Shown piece by piece: positions 55,761 through 64,000 of a stretch of 64,000 bases of DNA. This DNA comes from Pseudoscleropodium purum (Eukaryota; Streptophyta; Bryopsida; Hypnales; Brachytheciaceae): assembly GCA_963969395.1 (NCBI GenBank), contig OZ017805.1:5952001-6016000 (forward strand). Direction: 5' to 3'. The notes below the pieces were generated by a model that saw only the letters and a program-made list of their open reading frames with translations, did not search any database and was not told the DNA's origin. Both the position numbers and the translations under genes were made by a program. The first letter of the stretch is position 1, and each line of letters opens with the position of its first letter.

Positions 55761-58289
55761 TTATAGGTTAATATATGAAGACTATGGTTCACTTATTTTC
55801 TTGTATAACATGATGTAATTGTTGCTTATAACTAGCTAATTCAAAACCCTTCAGGAGTTGGATGTTCAATTTTGAAAGTACAGATGTAATAAAAAATTTA
55901 TGTTACATTGCACTCACAAAGGCTTTTGTTAGAAAAATATTTGGCACATTTAATATCTTCAAACATAATGTAAAGCTTAGTTAAAAGAAGAAAAATCATG
56001 AATGTAGGAGTTTCATATACAAATAATAGTCTATGAAGATTGAGCTCTAAAGTTGAACCCAATTCTATGTTAAAAAATTTGAAGTTCTACTTCATATAAT
56101 TTCATATAAATAATTCTAGTACATTGGATAATGTAGTGTGATTTTGAAGAATTATTTTATTTTTTAAAGCTTTGAATATTTTTTAAAAAGCATAAAATCT
56201 AATGGAATTTTGTATAAATTTGAAGTTCAAACTTTCAAAATAAAAAACTCTATCAACAAACCTCCTAGATTGATACTATTATTTCCATATAATTGTAAAA
56301 AAGTTTTTTGTTTGGGACTTAGGCAAATTGAATGTTCTTTACAATGTCATTGTACAATGCAAGGGGCAAGTCGTTCTATTATAGTAGAAGATTTATGGAC
56401 AAGTTCCAATTGCTAATTCAAAAATGAATAGACAAAGTCTTGGTACTTCATGATTTTTCAATAATAAAAAGAGAGATATTATGTGGTTTTCGAACTGAAT
56501 AGGATGTATATCACAATAAAGAATTTTCTATATATTTTGGAAATTCCTAAGTCCTCATTTTACAGTGTAATTGTAGCAAAGAAAATTTTCCCTTTTGAAG
56601 ATGAGTCCTTCTAATGAAAAGAATCTTACACAGCATAATTTATATCCCATCTAATAAAATTTTAAAAGTCTTGAAAATTTACAGTTTATTGAAATTTAAA
56701 ATGTAGATCCACAACCACAATATATAGGGTTCTTTTTAATTAAAAGACAATATAAGGAAGTAGTTACATTGTGAACTTCTACATTATAATATACATCTAT
56801 AGTAGAATTTTTAAAAATTTTGAGTGTATTTCGTACCAAATATGATTTTTCTGCATTGATTTCTAAAACATTCTTATTTCTTCCACATCTATACAAAAAA
56901 GAACAAAAATTTAATCATTTATGAAAGACACAAATGAAAAAAAATTATAATTATAAATAGTTGCAAAATAAGAAAAGACAAAGACATATTTTGAAGGATT
57001 GTGGAACAAGACTTGCTTAAAGAGAGGCTTTTGAGTAGGAAGACAAGTTTGACTTTTCAATCATTTAGAGCCTAAGACAAAGGCAAACTTTTCAAACCTA
57101 GGTGTAACTTTAGTTGCGGCCTACCCTAGCCTTTGGGTTTGTCCACAACCCCTTCTCCCTGCCTTTGCCCTCAAATATCCAAAACGAAAGAAGAAGAGAC
57201 TAAGACTAAACACCACTAAAATAGGGCTTCACTCTTGTCAAATTAAACTTTCAACCTTGGTGTTCATATAGAATAGGAGCTTTCTAGTATACAAGTCACA
57301 TAAGGGTTGGAACAAGCAAAAGATCATAGAGTGATTTCATTAGTACAATCATTGTATTCTTCATACCTTCAAATGTGCACCTCACTAGTACATTCAAATA
57401 ATAGTACTTTGAAGTTTTAATCCCTAAACATCTTGAGTCTTCTTTAGAATTGACAATTCAAGAAAAATCATTGTAAATTGTTATTTCAAACAATACTTTA
57501 GAATTTATGTACAAAGAAAAGTTGTAGGCTTTGAGTTTTTGATTCCATCTACACTATTAGATTCACTTAAGAAATCACTAATATTTTTCTATGAATTTTG
57601 AAAAGGAAAATTCAGAAATCCTTCTTAATTCAATTATAAACAAAGTATTATTATTGTTTGAGTAAAAATTATTAGAATGTTTTTGAAATGATGTTTTCTT
57701 CATATGATGATAACTGTGAAGCTTTTATGTTATTTAAATCTATAACTTCATTATTGCAATAGTAATTTCAACCCGATAAGCTCTTGAGGTCATTTTTTTG
57801 TCAAAAAAGACTCAAAACTACACTTTCTGCTACATTCACCTAAGGAAAAAACACTATTTCTAAAATCTAAGCATAGGATCTTGTACTTAAGTTGCTTTAT
57901 AGAATGTGGTAAAAATTTCATTAAATTTGACCATGCAGATTGGAATACATTAGCATTCAAATTTGGAAAAAATATTTTTTTCTCAACACTAGAGTGCAAA
58001 TTTAGATGTAATTGACACCCATTTGTAGAAACATTTTGCACTACAAACTTTTTATGTTGAAGAATTGAGGTGAGAGTCTAGGATAAAAATTTGGAAAAGA
58101 AACACTTGATTTTCATTCTTTAAAAAAATGTTAAGTAGATGTAGATCCAAATTGAATAAAAAACTAAATCATTAATAGCTCTTATTTGGAATTGAAATAC
58201 AATAATTGCAAGAGTAAGATTGTTTCAGCAACTGAACTTGACCTTTCCAAAAAAAATTGAAAAAATATTAAAATTGCATTCAAAAATGA

Positions 58290-58680
58290 ATTCTATAAGT
58301 TATTTCTGTCAAAAATATGCTTAAATTGCCTACAAAACAAGATTGTCTATAAATTTCTCATAACAAATCCAATTGGAATGAATCAACATTTCATATATAA
58401 GCAAAAACAAAATTCTAATCAAGAAAAATACCAAAAAAATTATTTTAGTTTTTTGTGGATTTCTTTTTGCCCAAAGTCTTTTGTTTTAGGTTGTTGTGGC
58501 ATAACTTTTGCTTGTAGGCACTGACTGAAATAAAAATTATATATCCTCAAAGCTCTTGTAAAATTATGGAATCTCAAAAAATCTCAAAAAAAGTCAATAA
58601 GATTTGAGACAATAAGAACCTTTCTAGACTCACAAAGTCTTCTAAGGGGGCACATGGGAGTTTAGGGATTAAACTACAAT
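58290..58680 (+). repeat. Dispersed repeat R, copy 3
   Basis: The core GGCATAACTTTTGCTTGTAG plus GCACTGACTGAAATAAAAATTATAT is preceded by CTCATAACAAATCCAATTGG and followed by TCTTCTAAGGGGGCACATGG. Unlike copy 2, it keeps the terminal GGGGCAC block. Confidence 0.55.
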
Positions 58681-61363
58681 GAATGCAATTTTAGCTTGGT
58701 CAGCAACTTGAAACACTTTGGCATTTGTAATTTATATACACTCTAGTACCACCAAATCCAACCAGTTTAATTCGGAAGACTTTCATTTAGTAGGTATTTG
58801 GTTAGTATTTTTTTTTGAAAGGGAGTGTTTTGAGAGAAAATTGTTTCTTTCTAAAAGTCATTCCAACCTGCTTCAATTGGACATTAGCCATTGTAAGGTA
58901 GTGTGCTCTAAAAGCAACATTTTAAGGACTTATTTGCTTTTTTCATAGGTCTCCATGGACAAAAATATTTTTAGTTTATTTTTCAAAGAAAGAAAAATGG
59001 ATGCAAAATCTAATCCAAGGGGGTTCATATTTTTTAGAGCATTATTGAATTTCTTATGAATTTTCAAAGATTACTATTATAGGCACCTATTTGTGACCCA
59101 CAGACCTCCAGAAATCCATCTTCTTGCAACTTGTGAAGAGATGTAAGGAAAACAAAAAGAATAATTGGCTCTTGGAATAATGAAACTTGTTTTTTTATTC
59201 ATGCAATGTTAAAGAGGTCCATTTAAACACCACTTCTTGTCTATTTAAAGACCACCTTCTATCCATTTTATACCTAAATATAGGGTTGGTTTGAAGAAGA
59301 GGGTCATTTTTAGAGCAAACTCCATTAGATGTACTTCTCCTCATGAATTTGTTGATCCACCTTATTGCCAAGGTGTAAAACTTCAAATGGAAGCCAATGG
59401 TTTATTTTAAAAAAACTTGAAAGAAGCTTGTGCCCAGGGTATATCCTAAATACAAACATATATCCTTAACTCTTTGTCAACATTATCAGTGCAAAACTCT
59501 CCTAGTTCTTAACATTGCTAGTAAGTTTGAGTTTCCCCTCAAACAATCTAAGTAACTTTTAGTTCTTCCACCCCAACCAGAAAAACAGGAGTAAGTTGTA
59601 AAAGGGGTAGGGAGTAGCAGCGAATTTGAGACCTGGGAGCAACGTGTCAAAATGGGATGGGGAGGATTTTGCCTGCCCACATTTCAACCCTACCTCTGAT
59701 TTCATCTCGTTGGACTAATATGCGCGACCTTGCGGGCTCTACCGGCATGACACCTTTTAGCCCCCCCTTTAGCCCGGGGGTAAAAGGCTTGAATGTCCCA
59801 GTGCATGTGTTGTAGTTTAAGAAATAAAAGCCTCCTAAACATAAGAGAAATTTATAAAAATGGAAGAAAAAAAAATGTAGAAGTTGCAAATTACTTGAAT
59901 ACTTGCAATTCATGAGAAAACTAATTTTATGCTACTTTTGAACAATTCTTTTTGAAAAACAACTTTAACTTCAATAAGCCATGTGCTGTAGTTTAAAAAT
60001 TTTAAAGCAAAAAACACATGAAATAAATTATAAGAACCAAAAAAAAAAAATACATACAAGTTGCAAATATCCTAGACCTCGATAATTAATGAGAATACTA
60101 AGTTCTTCCTATTTTTAGGCATTTCCCTATGCTAAAGAACTTACATGATTTCTAATAAGCTATGCTATAGTTTAAAAAATAAAAGCCCCAAAAATATAAG
60201 AGAAATTTCCAATGAGCCCCATTAATTATAGCAAGCATTTAAGTGGTTATTTCAATATTGATTCAAATGATTTGTATCCTTCCATAAATAAATGCAACGA
60301 AGAAGTCCAACCTATGAAATTATTTGTATACTAACTCTTAATTTACATTATTTACAACTTATTTGGATTCTTTTTCTATCCATTTTTCGTGGCATTGTAA
60401 GACTATTATTAATTTCATACCTTTGAACATACTACTTGACTAATTTAACTTCATTTTGTGTATGGCAATTATAAAATAGTAAACTAATGTTGCCCTATAG
60501 TATCAAATTTCTTAACGTGAAAGACTATTATGAAAATTTTTAATTATAATACATGAATTAACTATTTCTCAAAAAAATATTCTTATCATTTAGCCTTGTG
60601 TCTTTCTTGTGTTAAAAAAAAATATGTTTTTAGAAATCTTTGTAACTTTTATGGTTGACAAATTAACCTAGTAGATGTAAGGCACATTAGTTAGGATTTA
60701 GGCAATGTTTTCTATAAGCCTAAATCCATAAAAACATTATTAAGCCATCATTTAGTAAGACCTTACTAATAGAAAGCCAAGGCCCTAAAACATAAGAAAT
60801 GATTCTTTTAATGAGTTTAAAAATAGGAATATACTTTCTAATTTATTATTATACTATAATGAATGATCAAATAGAATTCAAGTATTATAACTATGAGAAG
60901 AAGAAGAAATTTAAATAATTAAAAACTTATACACAATTGTAAGATGTTTGCACTTATAGTGTATTAAAATGAAGGATTTTGTTTCACTATATGAATACAT
61001 TCATTGATTGAAAATCATTTTTTTCTTAAATCTTAGGTGTAATATGATAGTGATGCTATCTATTAAAAAGTCAAAGAATTCTTTTCATTATCATTTACAA
61101 TTGTCTAGTAAGTGTAACTTATAAAGGTACAAGTATATATAGAAAAATATATGAATATTGAAGGATGTCTAAATTTCTAGGTTCATGAGAACTTAACTTT
61201 CAAGTAATCATGTAAACAAAACATTCTTGTAACTCAAGTTAAAAATCATGCATGAACTTTTAAAGTTTTAAAGAGAAGATTTTAAACCGTTTCCAAATGG
61301 TTACATTTCATAATCCTAGAGCTTTTCTATTGAAAACTAGATCCTAAAACTTGTAACTCTATA

Positions 61364-61610
61364 TAGAAGTTGAAAATCCACCAACAATGAACAATTCATG
61401 ACCATATTTAATTTGTGCTTCTTCTTAATAATTTACTTTGAGAACCAAAGTATTTAAGAAATAACACGCCCTATACTTCAAAGAGGGCATGGCCCTAAAG
61501 TCATGAAAAATGTATATGCAAGCAAATCCAAAAAATGTAGAAGTTGAAAATCCAACGAACATGAACAATTCATGACCATATTTAATTTGTGCTTATTTTT
61601 AATAATTTAC
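61364..61610. repeat. Direct duplication of about 70 bp, 174 bp apart
   Basis: TAGAAGTTGAAAATCCA followed by GAACAATTCATGACCATATT and AATTTGTGCTT occurs at 61,364 and 61,538, about 90 percent alike. Confidence 0.75.
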
Positions 61611-62204
61611 TACAACATTCATTTGACCTCATTCTCAAAATAAAACTAAAGGAAAAACACTTAGTCATATAGGTGCCATAAATTGTAACACATTCAAGTA
61701 TTAAGAATTTATTTCATGAATTTCTTCTCATGATTTGACGTACAAATTCTATGACATTGTGCATTTTAAATAATAAACTATAGCAAAGTGAAAAATAAGA
61801 GTTAAATTTGTATAAAGTTTTAAGACTTGTTATTTATTCTTTTCATTTGTTTCATGGATGCCAATTCCATTAAAAAAACTTGTATTTGGTAAGGGACTTT
61901 TCCATGCACTTTGCATAGCATTGTACCACTGTAACAAATTTAGTTCCTTCAAATATACTTTAGGACTTCATTTATTTCATTAATGAATAATATAGAAAGG
62001 TCAAAATAAATGAGTATTAGTACCATACATTTGAACAATTCAAAATATATAGAATTTAATTGTTATTTTTTCTATAGATTCAATGTTCTTTGATTACATT
62101 AATGAAGACTAAAGTGTTCATTTAAGAAATGAACTTTGTGTCTAAAAAGAATTTAAAACTTTTATAAAGTCTACTTATTATAAAAAAAAAATATAGAAGT
62201 GGTG

Positions 62205-62720
62205 ATTTCATCCTATGACATCAATGAAGTACAATCATTAAATTCATTTGACTATGATTATTATTTTTAATTACATGAACTAAAGAGCAGTCATTTCAGA
62301 AATCAATTATATACCAAAAATGATTTTGATTTTCCATGTCCTCTATTCATCATCAACAAATTTTATCATTATAGGTGATGATCATATGCCATGACATTCC
62401 TAAAGTGCAATTAATAATTTCATATGCATTTGATTAATTTTTTAAGATTCATGAACTCCAAATTAGTCATGTTACTATTCATCATCAACGAAAGTACAAT
62501 TAAAGATGATGATTGTATGCCATGACATTCATAATGTACAATCATTAATTTCATATGTATTCATAAATATTTTGGAATTCATTAACTCAAAAGTAGTCAT
62601 GATTGTCCACTATTCATCAACAAAAAAAGTATAATTAAAGGTGATGATTCTATGCCATGAGATTCATGAAGTACAATCATTAATTTCATATGAATTTGAT
62701 ACAATTTTTAAATTTCATGA
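62205..62720. repeat. Tandem repeat of about 133 bp, 3-4 copies
   Basis: GCCATGACATTC or a near variant at 62,388, 62,519 and 62,654 (spacing 131 and 135), with a worn unit at about 62,213. Each unit includes ACAATCATTAATTTCATATG and a CTATTCATCATCAAC block. Confidence 0.75.
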
Positions 62721-63280
62721 ACTCAAAAATAGTGAATTCATAAATGTTTTCTACATCAAAAAATGATTTAAGACTTCATTGTGGGTCTACCATTTTCAAC
62801 CAAAAATTTTAAATATACATTTTAATCCAAGACATCTACAAAATAAAGTAATTAATTTCCTATGAGTTCAATGTTTTTGAATATTAAAGAATTCATGAGT
62901 AGTGAATTCTTGTATTTAATGCATGCCCCAAAATTATTTAAAACTTCTATATCTACTATTTCTGAAATTTAATATTCCATAGAATTTATTTGACCAATTT
63001 GTTGTACTTTATAAAATAGACCACTTCAAAGTCATACAATTTCAATTCAATAATTATGTCTCAAATGAATACTTCAAAGTTCTAAAATATCTTTAACATC
63101 TAAAATAATTTTTACAAAAGCACCTTACAAAAGAACTTATGCCACATTTAACTACTTTTGGACTTTGGGGTGAATTCTGGACTTTTCTTTGAAATTTTTC
63201 CAGATGACTAGTACCTACATTATGTAAAATGAAATGGCAATGACATTAAAGTAGAAAGAGAATATTGAATAGAGCATGCA

Positions 63281-63296
63281 TATATATATATATATA
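63281..63296. repeat. (TA)n microsatellite
   Basis: Eight TA units following GAGCATGCA. Confidence 0.85.
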
Positions 63297-63565
63297 AAGT
63301 TGTAGGAAATGGACACATTTTAGCTATATAAACATACAAACTTCATTTATTTGTATATAGTTAGGGAAATCATCTAGACATTTCTTGATCCAAAGGACTA
63401 CCATGAATTTGATTTTTGAAATTGTAGATTAATTGTGAATAATAAGCAATGACAGAGCATTCATATTCTTACATGCATACATGATTGGGGCTAAAGAATT
63501 CAATTAGTAGCTTCATTAAGTACTTAGAGCAATTCAATACTTCATTTGGAAATTATAGATAATGG

Positions 63566-63790
63566 GATCTCTTGATGCGATCCCCTCAACGTTACACAAA
63601 TACATGATATACACTAACAATACCAACACCTAACTTGGGATGGGAGATCTTGAGATCTCTTGATGCCATCCCCTCAACATTACACAAATACATGATACAC
63701 ATGGACAATACCAATACTTAACTTGTGAATAGGAGATCTTGAGATCTCTTGATGCCATCCCTTCAACATAAGACAAATCTATATACCATG
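63566..63790. repeat. 88/89-bp tandem repeat, about 2.5 copies, with a perfect dyad
   Basis: GATCTCTTGATG starts at 63,566, 63,654 and 63,743. Unit junctions at about 63,645-63,660 and 63,733-63,748 carry GAGATCTTGAGATCTC, a perfect 7-bp inverted repeat with a 2-base centre. Confidence 0.85.
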
Positions 63791-64000
63791 ATAGTTGGAT
63801 AGTAAAATAAGGTGGATTCACTACCATTTATTCATTTAGAAACATCAAAAAATAGAAGTGCATCTTATTATAATAAATAAAGCATTGCTTGCCCTTTCTA
63901 GAGGTAGTCTACTTGACCTCTGAAGGTTGGGTATCCCTAACATATACTAATAGGTGTATTACAAAATTACGCTCCATGTTTAGAGGATCCATGTCAAGGA

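Larger units (their letters stand above)
51716..64000. other. 12 kb of AT-rich DNA without recognisable genes
   Basis: No coding frame on either strand looks real; ORFs are under 90 codons with random composition. It contains dispersed and tandem repeats listed separately. Poly-A and poly-T runs are frequent. It may be deeply decayed transposon DNA. Confidence 0.6.

Overview
This is eukaryotic nuclear DNA from a plant. It is AT-rich with GC-rich islands. Genes are broken by GT-AG introns of about 60-300 bp, and nearly everything recognisable is a decayed transposable element. Families present are a hAT transposase, a DUF7869-type putative transposase, a Ty3/gypsy gag-protease and a MULE-like relic. 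The mix suggests a non-flowering plant (bryophyte, lycophyte, fern, gymnosperm or charophyte), but the sequence alone does not settle this. I saw no intact host gene, rRNA, tRNA or CRISPR array.

Layout. 1-720 and 10,530-14,450 are two halves of one decayed multi-exon gene ('A'). It was split by a 9.8 kb hAT element at 729-10,521 with 8-bp target duplications (GGGATGTG) and termini CAAGGTTGAC / CAGGGTTGAC. The hAT element carries a broken transposase on the minus strand and, unusually, a broken protein-kinase-like gene on the plus strand. 14.5-35.3 kb is AT-rich wreckage: unassigned ORF remnants, a MULE-like relic (about 23.2-24.4 kb), a 132-bp tandem repeat (27.2 kb) and a minus-strand gypsy gag-protease relic (28.2-32.0 kb).

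35,323-51,715 looks like one large element ('D'), bounded by a perfect 20-bp terminal inverted repeat. It holds two divergent transcription units. The minus-strand unit has a ParB-like domain, a methyltransferase-like segment and a degenerate FCP1/HAD phosphatase-like domain, with a second HAD-like copy downstream. The plus-strand unit is a DUF7869-type putative transposase. A smaller GC-rich element ('C', about 35.65-38.96 kb) is nested inside D. 51.7-64 kb is AT-rich and non-coding, with diverged and tandem repeats.

The most striking signal is that elements carry their own private short palindrome. D holds about 25 copies of a 19-bp odd palindrome (TATCGGCTGSCAGCCGATA), found only between its terminal repeats. 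Gene A holds about 13 copies of an unrelated 21-bp odd palindrome (arm TTATCCTTGA, central S). Both families sit mainly in introns, just after stop codons, or in upstream DNA. The few copies inside coding exons are all read in one frame within each family. C is instead dusted with CCGGAT/ATCCGG motifs, and the hAT element with GGCGGACGG motifs. D also encodes a ParB-like domain, a family that in bacteria and phages is linked to palindromic DNA sites, so a ParB/parS-like arrangement is a testable idea.

Decay is mainly by nonsense changes explicable as C-to-T or G-to-A transitions, with few frameshifts, as expected for methylated and silenced plant transposons.
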